DNA from: Thermohalobaculum sp039026375
GTDB taxonomy: Bacteria; Pseudomonadota; Alphaproteobacteria; Rhodobacterales; Rhodobacteraceae
DNA length: 64,000 nt
Direction of reading: 5' to 3'
Assembly (NCBI GenBank): GCA_039026375.1
Contig: JBCCML010000008.1
Coordinates: 59,438-123,437, forward strand
Part shown: positions 52,722 to 61,931 of the stretch, in pieces
Layout: each line of letters opens with the position of its first letter
Numbering within the stretch: position 1 is the first letter of the stretch
Notes under the pieces: generated by a model
Told to the model about the DNA's origin: nothing
The model's input: the letters and a program-made list of their open reading frames with translations, nothing else
Databases searched by the model: none
Made by a program: the position numbers and the translations under genes

Positions 52722-54774
52722 GCAGGACGACTTCGCTTCGGGTTTGATGTGGGCGATAGCCGGGTCAGCGGTGATCGGCGCCGTGCTGATCATCGGTTGG
52801 TTCATGATCTTTCTCGCGCCGATCTACATCGGCTATCGGCTTTATATCGACAGCCCCAAGCGGAAGGAGCGCGTAGCCCGCGAGCACACGATTGCGCTCT
52901 ACGAGGCCGCAACCCGCAAACTGATCGGACATCAGGCGTTCGATCTCGAGCGCCATCTTGCGCACCACTTACCGGACGACTTGCCCGATACGGTGTACCG
53001 GCAGCTCATCGCGATCGGTCAGGACATCTTCGCCGCCGAAGACCTGACCACCGACATCCCGGAGCCACCGCCAATTTGTAATAGTCTTGAGGGCGCACGC
53101 TATCGCGACATGCTGGCTCGGGTTGGGCAGACACGCAGCGATCCGAAGCTGTCCGAGACGGCCGCACAGATGATTTCCGCGTGCCTCGCGTCGATTGCGC
53201 AATTCTCAACCCGCGAGGAAGGGGAGATCCATATCCCGATCGTCGCCAACATCCCGGATCTAAACGCCGCCGTCGAAAGCGCGATCCTGCCATTCTTCCA
53301 AGAGAACGAGTACTTCCACTTCCGCAGGCTACGCGATCAGCTGGACGCCAACTTCCGCGCGACCCACCGCACAAACCCGATCTTTCCGACCGAGTACACC
53401 GGTGCGGACGTCATAGGCACCTATCTGGCCGGGACACCGTTGCGCCAGCTCTTTGACCTGAAAGTGCCGTTTGCGATTCCGGAACGTTTGCGGTTCGAGC
53501 ACACCTACATGCTGGGCGGCACCGGGCACGGCAAGACCACGGCCGTGAGGTACTTCCTCTCGAAGGACATCGAGGAGGTGAACGCCGGTCAGAAGTCCGT
53601 GGTGGTGATCGACAGCCAGACCGAGTTGATCAACCAACTCGCGAGGCTGGACGTGCCAAAGGAACGCGTCGTCTGGATCGACGCCGAAGACGTGGCGCAC
53701 CCGCTGGCGCTTAATCTCTTCGCCGTCGGTCAACAGCGCTTCGTTTCCTACAGTAAACTCGAGCAGCAGCAGCTTCGCTCGTCAGTGATCGAGCTCTACG
53801 AGTTCGTGCTGGCCTCGTTGATGGACACCGGTTTGACCGGTCAGCAACGTGTGCTCTTCCGGTACTGCGTCCGCCTCATGCTCGAAGTGCCCGACGCAAC
53901 CCTGCTGACCCTGCTGGATGTCCTTGAGCAACCGGACGGATGTCCTGCCTATGCAGAACATATCCAGCGGCTCGAACCCGTGCCGCGCCGGTTTTTTGAA
54001 AGCCAGTTCGACGACAACGAGTTCAAGCGCATGCGCAAGGCGGTCACGCGGCGCATTTACATCATCCTGGAGAACACGGTCTTCGAGCGCATGTTCTCCG
54101 GGGCTGAGAACAAGTTCGACATGTTCGAAGAGATCAATGCGGGCAAGCTGATCCTGATCAACACCAGTAAGGCCACGCTGAAGGAAGATGGCGTGCGTGT
54201 CTTCGGCCGGTTCTTTCTGGCGTTGCTGGCCCAGGCGGCGGCCGAGCGCGCCATGATCCCGGAGCACGAGAAGATCCCGACGATTTGCTATCTCGACGAG
54301 GCGCATGAATACATCGACAAGAACGTCAATACGATCCTCGCCCAGGCGCGCAAGCAGCGGATCGGCATGTTCATGGCACACCAGTATCTCGGCCAAATCC
54401 GCGACAACGAAGTCGCCAAGGGTTTGGAGGCAAACACCAGCATCAAACTGGCGGGCGGCGTGTCGGCATCAGATGCACGTGCATTGGCCGCACAGATGAA
54501 CGCGGAGGCGTCGGACATCCAGAACCAGCCAACCTTCCACTTCATGACCTACGCACGCGGCGTCACTCAGCGAGGCTTGCCAATCGCCTTTCCGCCCGGC
54601 GCGCTCGAAAGGCTGCCGGCGCGTCATGACTTCGACGAGCTCCGGGCCTATCAGCGCGCGACCTATGCGCAGTCGCCACAGTCAGACGACCCCGATGCCA
54701 CTAGGCAAGGGAAGCGTGGCCCTGAGGGCACAGGGGACCGGGAAAGCGGCGACGAGGACGGATACGATTGGTGA
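52711..54774 (+). CDS. VirD4/TraG-like membrane ATPase (second copy)
   Basis: This 687-residue protein has an N-terminal membrane segment (about residues 17-45) and a helical domain of about 200 residues. A HerA/VirD4-type motor follows: Walker A GGTGHGKTT at 269-277, VVVIDSQTELINQL, Walker B TICYLDEAHEY near residue 530 and FMAHQYLGQI downstream. The C-terminal 60 residues are acidic and disordered. The start is a TTG at 52711 with GAGG upstream, overlapping the previous gene; an ATG at 52747 is the alternative. This looks like a coupling-protein-type ATPase that brings DNA to the membrane. Confidence 0.85.
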   Translation: MNSRQDDFASGLMWAIAGSAVIGAVLIIGWFMIFLAPIYIGYRLYIDSPKRKERVAREHTIALYEAATRKLIGHQAFDLERHLAHHLPDDLPDTVYRQLIAIGQDIFAAEDLTTDIPEPPPICNSLEGARYRDMLARVGQTRSDPKLSETAAQMISACLASIAQFSTREEGEIHIPIVANIPDLNAAVESAILPFFQENEYFHFRRLRDQLDANFRATHRTNPIFPTEYTGADVIGTYLAGTPLRQLFDLKVPFAIPERLRFEHTYMLGGTGHGKTTAVRYFLSKDIEEVNAGQKSVVVIDSQTELINQLARLDVPKERVVWIDAEDVAHPLALNLFAVGQQRFVSYSKLEQQQLRSSVIELYEFVLASLMDTGLTGQQRVLFRYCVRLMLEVPDATLLTLLDVLEQPDGCPAYAEHIQRLEPVPRRFFESQFDDNEFKRMRKAVTRRIYIILENTVFERMFSGAENKFDMFEEINAGKLILINTSKATLKEDGVRVFGRFFLALLAQAAAERAMIPEHEKIPTICYLDEAHEYIDKNVNTILAQARKQRIGMFMAHQYLGQIRDNEVAKGLEANTSIKLAGGVSASDARALAAQMNAEASDIQNQPTFHFMTYARGVTQRGLPIAFPPGALERLPARHDFDELRAYQRATYAQSPQSDDPDATRQGKRGPEGTGDRESGDEDGYDW

Positions 54775-54863
54775 TATCATAGAGGCTCAGACGCGCGCAG
54801 AGCATCACATGGCCCCCCACCTCACCCGTTGACGGGACGACTGGCCAGCGCGTTCTGCGCTCT

Positions 54864-55727
54864 ATGGCTTATCGCATCACACCAGCCACCCTTGAGATCC
54901 TCGCGTTGCTTGCCCGCTACCGCTATCTGCGCAAGAGCTTCATCGACGGGCTGCTACCGCACAGATCCCGTCAAGGTATGAACCGCACACTCCAACGGAT
55001 GACGCATGCGGGCCTCATCGCCCGGCCCCGCAGCCAGTTCCGCGGCTACAACTCGCTTTATTGCTGCTATGTCTACGAGATCACGCCACGCGGCTGTGAC
55101 ATGCTCCGCGACCGTGAGATTGCCCATGTCACCAATCTGATCCGCGCGCGCCAGGATGCGCCGGTCAAACAGTTCGCCCATGCGATGATGATCTGTGACG
55201 CCTTGGCGTCGATTGAGATCGGCGTGACTGACGCAGGTCACGCATTCATTCCGCTGGGTGCGATCCTCGCGCGCACCACAGACAAACACCCCCTCAAACT
55301 ACCGTGCCGGGTGCAGGGAAGGGAAGATCGGCTCGCGCCCGACGGGCTCTTTGGCGTGCGCCGTGATGGCCGCGCGTACTTCTATGCACTCGAAGCGGAG
55401 CACTACAACCCGGTGTGGCCGAGCAAAGATCTTCGACGCGCATCCTTTCGCAAGAAGGCGATCGCCTACGATCACATTGCCAGATCGAAACCCTACAAGG
55501 ATCGCCTGAAGATCCCCAACCTGCACTACCTCTTCGTGTTCCCATCCAAAGCCCGGGCGCAGACAGCACACGATCACGTGCTGCGCACCATGCCCAATAG
55601 CCGGTTCATCGAGCGCTTCTACGCCACTCACATCCCCGTGCAGGAGGAATTGCTCAAGGCCCCGCCGCCCTTTCCACAGCTCTACCGAGCCGCTTGGCTC
55701 GGGGGTGGTAGAATGGATGAGGACTAG
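54864..55727 (+). CDS. replication-relaxation family protein
   Basis: This 287-residue protein resembles the Replic_Relax family, winged-helix proteins on plasmids and conjugative elements linked to replication or mobilization. The start YRITPATLEILALLARYRYLRKSFID, QGMNRTLQRMTHAGLIAR and ITPRGCDMLRDREI form the helix-turn-helix part. The core with RLAPDGLFGVRRDGRAYFYALEAEHYN looks like a degenerate nuclease-type fold with Asp-Glu-x-His positions. It lies 89 bases after the second ATPase gene. A DNA-nicking role is only a possibility, since no relaxase Tyr is assigned. Confidence 0.8.
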   Translation: MAYRITPATLEILALLARYRYLRKSFIDGLLPHRSRQGMNRTLQRMTHAGLIARPRSQFRGYNSLYCCYVYEITPRGCDMLRDREIAHVTNLIRARQDAPVKQFAHAMMICDALASIEIGVTDAGHAFIPLGAILARTTDKHPLKLPCRVQGREDRLAPDGLFGVRRDGRAYFYALEAEHYNPVWPSKDLRRASFRKKAIAYDHIARSKPYKDRLKIPNLHYLFVFPSKARAQTAHDHVLRTMPNSRFIERFYATHIPVQEELLKAPPPFPQLYRAAWLGGGRMDED

Positions 55728-55731
55728 CGGA

Positions 55732-55775
55732 GCGATGTCCACGTGGCCCGGTAAGGGCCAACACCGAGACATCGC
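55732..55775. repeat. two-tier hairpin between the replication-relaxation and primase genes
   Basis: An outer stem GCGATGTC (55732-55739) with GACATCGC (55768-55775) encloses an inner stem TGGCCC (55744-55749) with GGGCCA (55755-55760). Both stems are perfect. It could be an RNA structure in the transcript leader or a DNA origin feature. Confidence 0.7.
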
Positions 55776-55805
55776 GACCAACAAAGCAATCCCGTGGAGG
55801 AGCAG

Positions 55806-56339
55806 ATGTCCTATCTCGACTTTGATGCCATCAAAGCCGACCATCCGATCGGCGAGGTCGCCGACCGGCTTGGTCTCGACCTGAAGCGAAGCGGCAAGCA
55901 GATGCGCGGCAAGTGCCCCGTCTGCGAGGGGAGCGGCGACCGCAACCTGGTGATCACGCCCGAGAAGGGCGTCTACTACTGCTTCTCAGACGGCAAAGGC
56001 GGCGACGTGATTGCGCTTGTGGCCCATGTGAAGGGCCTCGGTGCGAAGGAAGCCGCCGCCTGGATCGCCGGAGACACTTGCCAACAAAGCAAGACCGATC
56101 CCAAGGAGAAGAAGGGGAGTGAACGTGGCTTCAAACCCCTCGACTACCTAGATCCCGAGCACGAGGCCGTCCTGGCCGTTGGGTTCGAACCCAACGATGC
56201 CCAGGCCCTAGGCGTGGGCTATGCACCCAGAGGCGTCCTGCGCGGCACCGTGGCCGTGCCTGTCAGGAACGACGACGGGAGCATCGCCGGATACATCGGG
56301 ATCACCGAAGCAAAACTGCCCCCCAAATGGGAGCGATGA
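55806..56339 (+). CDS. DnaG-like CHC2 zinc-finger protein lacking TOPRIM
   Basis: This 177-residue protein matches the N-terminal part of DnaG-type primases. The zinc finger shows Cys37-Cys40 (KCPVCEGSGDRN) and Cys59 (VYYCFSDGKGGDVIAL); the usual fourth ligand is replaced by Asp in CFSDGKGGD, and the second ligand is Cys in place of His. The second half (AVLAVGFEPNDAQALGVGY, GTVAVPVRNDDGSIAGYIG) resembles the start of the primase RNA-polymerase domain, but the catalytic TOPRIM part is absent. GGAGG precedes the ATG at 55806. It may be a single-stranded DNA-binding or priming accessory factor. A terminator overlaps its stop. Confidence 0.82.
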   Translation: MSYLDFDAIKADHPIGEVADRLGLDLKRSGKQMRGKCPVCEGSGDRNLVITPEKGVYYCFSDGKGGDVIALVAHVKGLGAKEAAAWIAGDTCQQSKTDPKEKKGSERGFKPLDYLDPEHEAVLAVGFEPNDAQALGVGYAPRGVLRGTVAVPVRNDDGSIAGYIGITEAKLPPKWER

Positions 56340-56360
56340 GCGCCAAGCGGCGCTCTTTTT
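56338..56360 (+). terminator. rho-independent terminator after the primase-like gene
   Basis: GAGCGCC-AAGC-GGCGCTC (56338-56355) is followed by TTTTTCTTTC. The stem starts inside the stop region of the CHC2 gene, so it ends the ATPase-to-primase transcript. Confidence 0.93.
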
Positions 56361-56538
56361 CTTTCTGTAGCGCTGTGAACACAAGGCGCAGGCAGAACGC
56401 CCGGTCGTAACAATCTGTGACCCGATCTCATATTCGCTCACTTCGGGTCAGGCTGCGCCATGGCGCCAAATCCCATCCTTTTACATCGGCATTGCTAGGC
56501 GGCCAGCTGTCCTCTTCTGAACACCAAAGGAGGACTAA

Positions 56539-56688
56539 ATGCCCATCGACACGCTTTCGTTCATGCTCTTCACCGGCGCTGGAAGTGGGGGAGGCAGACG
56601 CCGCAAGCGCCGCAAAACAACCCGGCGAAAGCCAACACGTCGACACACTCCCCGGCGGCGCACGACAACACGCCGTCGACGCAAATGA
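56539..56688 (+). CDS. 49-residue arginine-rich protein
   Basis: This small gene has an almost ideal ribosome binding site (AAAGGAGG six bases before the ATG). The product has a hydrophobic start (MPIDTLSFMLFTGAG), a glycine hinge, and then about 30 residues made mainly of Arg, Lys and Thr (RRRKRRKTTRRKPTRR). The charge suggests nucleic acid or membrane binding. It lies between two terminators, so it is probably expressed on its own. The composition is protamine-like, but no family is known to me. A terminator hairpin begins nine bases after the stop. Confidence 0.72.
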   Translation: MPIDTLSFMLFTGAGSGGGRRRKRRKTTRRKPTRRHTPRRRTTTRRRRK

Positions 56689-56696
56689 TACTGAGG

Positions 56697-56719
56697 CCCC
56701 CGCCCCGGCGGGGACTTTT
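56697..56719 (+). terminator. rho-independent terminator after the Arg-rich gene
   Basis: CCCCGC (56698-56703) and GCGGGG (56708-56713) form a tight GC stem with a four-base loop, followed by ACTTTTC. Confidence 0.85.
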
Positions 56720-56867
56720 CGTATTGCAGCTGGTAGTTACGCTGTGCACCCGGAAGCTGCCATAGACGCTAATGGAAGGATGCGCCTGATTCAGACAGTC
56801 TCTCGACCATCGTCGACTTAATGCAATGCGCTCACCCGAGACCGGGTGTTTCAGTCTCCGCGCGAAA

Positions 56868-59800
56868 TTAGAACAACTCGTAGAGGCCCGGTTCAATCAC
56901 GATGACCGCGACGTCTTCGTCCGTATGCCAGATCTCCGCATCGCGGGATTGTTCCTCTTCAACGAAGACCCGTGCTAGATCGACGCCGGCATTGTCGAGC
57001 CGCAGCGCAGCAGTGTCCCCGCCGTTATGCGTCTGCATGGATGCGAATAAGGCATCGTCTGCGTCCTCGAAGAAGAATGTCTCACCTGCGTTTCTGACGT
57101 CCTCGAGTTCGAATACCGTGCCCTCATCTCCGAATATGCCATAGTCGACAGCGACCCAGTCGATGGTCTCCACATCGTGGATCTGATCGCTGGCTTCCTC
57201 TTCTCGCAGGCGCACCGTGAAGCCAGTGGGAGAGACCGCGTAGATCCGGTTCGTGACCGCCTCAGGTCCGTTCGCCGATGTGATCTGCCCGAAGACCGCG
57301 GGCACCTCTGTGAAATCAGAGAGCGCGACGCTGACTGGTTCGCCGTTCTCAGCAACGACGCGCCCCGCGGTTATGATCTGGCCACTTGACAGCACGTGCG
57401 TCCCCTCGGTCATTGCCATCCAGGAGATCGTCTCGGAGACGTGTGCGCCATCCAGATAGTCCCATTCGTCGATCTGGAACTCAAAGCCGTCCTCCGTCAC
57501 ATTGCGAACCCTTGGAACAGCGGGTTGCCCGCCGTTATGCGTTATCGGTCCCATGACAACGCGGGCGTCCATGATCGGCTCGGAGAACTGAACCTCGAAC
57601 CACTGGGCGGCATTCGTCTGGCTGACGACGATTGAGCCGATCTCCAGCCGTCCCGACCGATCCATCGGCGGGTTGGGATCTTCGGACTCAGGTTCTGGTT
57701 CGGGCACCGGTCTGAGTTCTGGCTCTGGTTCGGGTCTGGGTTCGGGCTCAGGCTCTGCTTCCGATTCAGATGTGGTACCGGGGTTCGGTTCAAGCCCGGA
57801 TAGATCGATGCCCAGCGTCTCAAGATAGGTAACCCAGTAAGGATCCGGCGCGGGTGGATAGGCTGGGAAAGGCGCCAATGCGGGGCCGACAAATCCGCCC
57901 GAGACCCGAGGGTCGGTGGTGGAACCGGGCGGTAGCAATGCGTCGGAGAAGGAGAACCCGAACTGTTCCTGCAGCTCCGCATTGGTGAGCCCGACCAGCT
58001 CCGCCGGCGTGTAACGCGACAACTCGCTGCCCGGCGGGATGGGCACAAAGCCAGGACCCTGAGCACCGAAGAACAGGCCGACGGGCGCGGCGCCAGGCAT
58101 CTCCAACGTTATCCGGTCCGGCTGAAAAATCGACGGGATGTGGGTGAGCCCATCCTCGCCGGACAGTGCCTCGGTGATTTCGAAAAGCCCCGCGGCGAAG
58201 CCTAGATCGCGGGCTGGATCCATCTCGATGTTCCGGCGCATGAAGTCGAATTCCGTGACACCAGGAGAGAGATCACTCAGCGGCGCGAAGGTCACATTCT
58301 TGATCTCGAGGTCACGGGCCTGACGATCCGGGGCATTGATGCGGATATCCGTGGGCGCCGAGATCGTGGCGCCATCAATCACCGAGTCTCCCTGCCGGGG
58401 GGCCGCAATCCCCACCTCGAAGCCGTCGATCGTGGCGTTGCGCACCGTGAAGTTGTCCATGTTGGCGAAGTTGTCGAGCGAGATACCAACAGACGCCTCC
58501 GCCCCGGCCCCGGTGATGTCCACATTCTCGAACGTCAGGCGGCTGGAATAGCGCACCTCAATTGCCGTGAGCGGCACGTTCCAGGCTGTGTAGTTCGAGA
58601 AGACCGATTGCAGTTGGTCCTCATAAGCCTGCGCGACGGGCACCAGGCGATCCTCGCTGATCAGGAACGCGTCCTGCTCGTCACGAAGGCCGGTGTGGAT
58701 GTAGTAAACATTCAGCCCCTTGGTCGTGCTGTAAGCGGTGTTTCCGTCGAAGCTCGCCACCGGCATATGCTTGGTGCGCACCACCGCGTCGGCGGGCAGG
58801 CCGGTTGCCTCCCAGTTCGGAAGATCGCTGACGCGGACACGCTTCTCGCCAAGGTCCTCCTCGACCAGCCCGAGGCCCCAGTAGATGTAGCCGCGCCCGG
58901 TGGCGCCCGAGACGATGTTATCCTCGACATGAACGTTGGCGCCGTGGAACCAGAACCCGTCACCCTGCCAGCCATAGTCCTGGGTGGTGACCCGCTGACC
59001 AGGCGCCTGATCAGGATCAAAGGTGATATCCGATGGGTTCAGGCGCGCGGTCGGACTGACGGTGCGGATGGCGATGTTGCCGACGAAGGAGCCCTGCTCG
59101 TCCCCCGCTTCGGTATTGTAGGCGGAGCCCACGATGTTGTGCGAGACGTTGCCTATGAAATCGACGTTGGAGGAGTGGTTCACATAGGCCCAGCCGGGAT
59201 CGTCGCGCACGACGGCGCCCTGCACCAGGGCAGCCTCGCCGTCCACACCGGCCTGGTGGAAGTGAACCGAATAGCGGCCCCGGACATTGGTGCCGCCCAA
59301 ATCCTCGATGATCATATCATCCGGGAGGATCGACTCCTCGGGGTTGCTGAGCAGTCGCCAGTCGTTCAACCCCAAGGTCTTGTCGGTCCGGCCCAGGCCC
59401 TGAAAGCTGACATAGCGGGCATCGACATCGTTGGTGTGCATGAACATCACGTGGCCGCGGTTCAATGCGCCCAAGTCTTCGGACGTGAACGTCACGTTCC
59501 GCGTCATGTTGGCGATGTGCACGTCCAGGTCCGCACGGGGGGCCAGATGATCGCGTTCCAACGGCCGATTGAAGACGATGGTGACACCAGACGGGCCGGT
59601 AGTGATCTCCTGGATGGTCACAGTCTCGTCGCTGGTGGGGTCCAGTGGATCGGTCCCGGCAATCACTAACTCGTCGCCCATGGCCCAGCCAGTCGGGAGG
59701 GTGGCCAGCGTTATCGCCGACGTGCCTGCTGCGAAGCCGCCGTCGACCGCTATGAAGGCCGTCTTCTCAGCCCCATGGATGATCGTCTGCCCATGGAGCA

Positions 59801-60473
59801 GCGCCCCGCGGCTGATCAGGGCTGGATCCCAGGTCTGGTCGATCGCCCCGTCATCGGCGAACTCGATCGACGCGGTCACCCCCGCCTGGATCGGGTCGGT
59901 CTGAGTGCCCATCACCAGCCTTCCGGTCTGGGTGGAGACCAGGGTGTCGACCTTCAGTTCGGTGTTCACATCCGTTGCAAAGCTCAGCGTGCCATCGATC
60001 CGAACGGTCTTGAACTCGGGCGCCAGGGTCGTGTCGACGGTGATCTCGATCCCAGCGGGTATATGCACCCGCGCCCCAGCGCCAGGCACCCCGCCCGTCC
60101 CCCAGGTGGCTGGGTCCGACCAATCGCCGGATTGCGCGGCCGTGTGCGTGACTTGGTCCAGCGAAACCAGAGCCATAGAGGGCATATGGGTGTGCGGCAT
60201 GGACGGCATCTGCATAGGTGGCATGGGACGGTCCCCTTCTCCGGCGTTGACAAAACCGGGCAGCAGGTGAAAGGCGATGGCCGCTAAGCAGACAGCGCAT
60301 CGTGCCTTTCTTGCGATTATGGAAGACGGAGACGCCGTATGACGTAGCCTGTAACCGGCTCGTACAAGTAAACGCATAATCCAGACGACGAACAAAACGA
60401 CTCCGCCCGTGATGAGGACTAATGGCCAGACATGCCGTGAAACGGATTTGAACGGTCCTAGCCTTGAGCACAC
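56868..60473 (-). CDS. large G8-domain / beta-helix surface protein
   Basis: This 1201-residue protein has an N-terminal membrane segment (about residues 16-40) and a second hydrophobic stretch that resembles a signal peptide (VCLAAIAFHLLPGFVNA). A His/Met/Pro-rich segment (PMPPMQMPSMPHTHMP) follows, then a G8 domain (from about 117: SGDWSDPATWGTGGVPGAG). A long right-handed beta-helix runs to about residue 850. An EPEP-type linker (about 894-934) leads to two related beta domains (about 941-1028 and 1044-1160), each with the THNGG pattern. G8 domains occur in hyaluronan-related CEMIP/TMEM2. It starts at a GTG 48 bases after a histidine kinase gene. Confidence 0.85.
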   Translation of the reverse strand: MCSRLGPFKSVSRHVWPLVLITGGVVLFVVWIMRLLVRAGYRLRHTASPSSIIARKARCAVCLAAIAFHLLPGFVNAGEGDRPMPPMQMPSMPHTHMPSMALVSLDQVTHTAAQSGDWSDPATWGTGGVPGAGARVHIPAGIEITVDTTLAPEFKTVRIDGTLSFATDVNTELKVDTLVSTQTGRLVMGTQTDPIQAGVTASIEFADDGAIDQTWDPALISRGALLHGQTIIHGAEKTAFIAVDGGFAAGTSAITLATLPTGWAMGDELVIAGTDPLDPTSDETVTIQEITTGPSGVTIVFNRPLERDHLAPRADLDVHIANMTRNVTFTSEDLGALNRGHVMFMHTNDVDARYVSFQGLGRTDKTLGLNDWRLLSNPEESILPDDMIIEDLGGTNVRGRYSVHFHQAGVDGEAALVQGAVVRDDPGWAYVNHSSNVDFIGNVSHNIVGSAYNTEAGDEQGSFVGNIAIRTVSPTARLNPSDITFDPDQAPGQRVTTQDYGWQGDGFWFHGANVHVEDNIVSGATGRGYIYWGLGLVEEDLGEKRVRVSDLPNWEATGLPADAVVRTKHMPVASFDGNTAYSTTKGLNVYYIHTGLRDEQDAFLISEDRLVPVAQAYEDQLQSVFSNYTAWNVPLTAIEVRYSSRLTFENVDITGAGAEASVGISLDNFANMDNFTVRNATIDGFEVGIAAPRQGDSVIDGATISAPTDIRINAPDRQARDLEIKNVTFAPLSDLSPGVTEFDFMRRNIEMDPARDLGFAAGLFEITEALSGEDGLTHIPSIFQPDRITLEMPGAAPVGLFFGAQGPGFVPIPPGSELSRYTPAELVGLTNAELQEQFGFSFSDALLPPGSTTDPRVSGGFVGPALAPFPAYPPAPDPYWVTYLETLGIDLSGLEPNPGTTSESEAEPEPEPRPEPEPELRPVPEPEPESEDPNPPMDRSGRLEIGSIVVSQTNAAQWFEVQFSEPIMDARVVMGPITHNGGQPAVPRVRNVTEDGFEFQIDEWDYLDGAHVSETISWMAMTEGTHVLSSGQIITAGRVVAENGEPVSVALSDFTEVPAVFGQITSANGPEAVTNRIYAVSPTGFTVRLREEEASDQIHDVETIDWVAVDYGIFGDEGTVFELEDVRNAGETFFFEDADDALFASMQTHNGGDTAALRLDNAGVDLARVFVEEEQSRDAEIWHTDEDVAVIVIEPGLYELF

Positions 60474-60521
60474 GTATAGCGTGTTTTGTGAGCCAGACGA
60501 GTTACAAGTCGATTTCGGAAA

Positions 60522-61931
60522 TCATACAGGTTTGTAATATCCGCCGGTCGCTGGGAAGCGGATGGTCAGCACTGTGCCGGAGGCAGCAGGATCGATGTTG
60601 ATCCAGGCCCCGTGCAGATCGGCGATGGCTTTGACGAGGCTCAGTCCTAGCCCGTTACCGGAGGTCGAGCGGCTGGCCTCGACGCGGTAGAACCGCTCGA
60701 AGACGCGGCCACGGTGTGGCTCCGGAATGCCGGGCCCGTCATCGCCGATCTCCAGCACCGGTGCACCGTCCTTGACCGACAGCGCGATCCAGGCCTGCGC
60801 CCCGTCACGACCGTGTTCGACGATGTTCTCCAACAGGTTCGAAGCCAACTGCACCAGAAGCGCCTCGTCGCCGTCGATGGTCACATCTGGCGCGACCCTG
60901 ATCTCGAGTGCCTTGTCATGATCGGTAAACACCGGGGCGAAACTGCCGCCGACATCCGCCATGACCTCCGATAGGTTCACTGACTTGAAGTTCGCCCGTC
61001 GCGATCCGGCCTCTACCTCGCCCAGGCGAAGCAGCGCGTTGAAGGTGCGCAGTAACGCCTGGATGTGGTGCTCCGCGGCATCAATGTGGCGGGCCAGCGC
61101 ATCGGGGTCCTCGATATCGCGCGTCATGAGCTGCAGCCGCCCGCCGATGTTGCCCAACGGCGTCTTCAGATCGTGCGCCACACCGATCGAGACATCTTCG
61201 ATGTTCCGGTGCAAGGTTTGCAACCGGTCGAGCATGGTGTTGACGCTGACCGAGAGCCGGTCGAAGTCATCGCCGGAGAACGACAGCTCTGCTCGCATCT
61301 CGCCTTTGCCCGATGCGATCCCCTCTACAGCCTCTGCCAACGCATTCAGGCGCCGGACCACCCGTCGACTGACAAGCAAGCCGATCAGGATGCCCAGTGG
61401 CAGCACGGTGACGCCAAGCGCCCATGTTCCAGCGCGGGCGAACTCGTGGATACGTGCAATGCGGGGCGGGACAAACGCAGCGATGGTGGCCTGCAACTCG
61501 CCCTCGATCTCGAAGCGATAGGCCCGCACAGGGCCCTCCGCGATGGCGTAATCAAGCTCCGCTGTCGACCAACCCGCCTCCCCATATAGGCCGGAGAAGC
61601 CTGCGATCGGCAGGGCATCCTGGCCGCGCAGGACGCCGATAAGCTCATCCTCAGACTTCGCGATGAGGAGATCCCGCTGTGGCCTGATCCGCTCCCCATC
61701 CGGCGCGAAGAAATCGATCAGGGCGGCTTTCCCATCCTGCTGATGCAGTGCGGTGACCAACTGCACCGCGGCGTCGATCCGATTGCGGGTCCTCGCCTCG
61801 ATCTGCCAGACCAAAGCGAGCGACACGATCCAAAGGATCGCGACCAACAGGACAGCCATGCCGAAGGACGCAACGCACGTCAGCCGAAAGATGCTGGAGC
61901 CAAGGACAGCACTAGGGCGCCGCGATGACAT
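60522..61931 (-). CDS. sensor histidine kinase (OmpR-type system)
   Basis: This 469-residue kinase has two membrane segments (about residues 14-40 and 155-180) flanking a periplasmic domain of roughly 115 residues. HAMP, HisKA with the phosphorylated His in SIGVAHDLKTPLGNIGG, and an ATPase domain (LASNLLENIVEHG, IGDDGPGIPE, GNGLGLSLVKAI) follow. The start is taken at the ATG at 61931; one at 61943 is possible. It overlaps the end of the response regulator gene by about 20 bases, and the G8 protein gene follows on the same strand. QseC/TctE-like kinases share this layout. The signal is unknown. Confidence 0.93.
   Translation of the reverse strand: MSSRRPSAVLGSSIFRLTCVASFGMAVLLVAILWIVSLALVWQIEARTRNRIDAAVQLVTALHQQDGKAALIDFFAPDGERIRPQRDLLIAKSEDELIGVLRGQDALPIAGFSGLYGEAGWSTAELDYAIAEGPVRAYRFEIEGELQATIAAFVPPRIARIHEFARAGTWALGVTVLPLGILIGLLVSRRVVRRLNALAEAVEGIASGKGEMRAELSFSGDDFDRLSVSVNTMLDRLQTLHRNIEDVSIGVAHDLKTPLGNIGGRLQLMTRDIEDPDALARHIDAAEHHIQALLRTFNALLRLGEVEAGSRRANFKSVNLSEVMADVGGSFAPVFTDHDKALEIRVAPDVTIDGDEALLVQLASNLLENIVEHGRDGAQAWIALSVKDGAPVLEIGDDGPGIPEPHRGRVFERFYRVEASRSTSGNGLGLSLVKAIADLHGAWINIDPAASGTVLTIRFPATGGYYKPV

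Larger units (their letters stand above)
45676..56720. mobile_element. integrated mobile element at tRNA-Arg(CCU), right end undefined
   Basis: The element starts at the broken tRNA-Arg and carries, in order: a tyrosine integrase with an in-frame stop, two small membrane proteins, an AlpA-like regulator, a second recombinase, two lipoprotein genes, a repeat-rich non-coding region, two HerA/VirD4-like ATPases, a replication-relaxation protein, a CHC2 protein and an Arg-rich peptide ending at a terminator near 56720. No complete relaxase, secretion channel, capsid or portal gene is visible. The right boundary is arbitrary because no matching tRNA 3' half was found. The RR-kinase-G8 block to the right could be cargo. 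Confidence 0.75.

Noticed and set aside
56160..56200. GGTTCGAACCC as a possible tRNA T arm (attR)
   Set aside because: It lies inside the CHC2 gene reading frame and has no adjacent acceptor or anticodon half.
58608..59669. 353-codon open frame opposite the G8 protein gene
   Set aside because: Antisense shadow; composition rich in Val/Gly/His/Asp with no domain.
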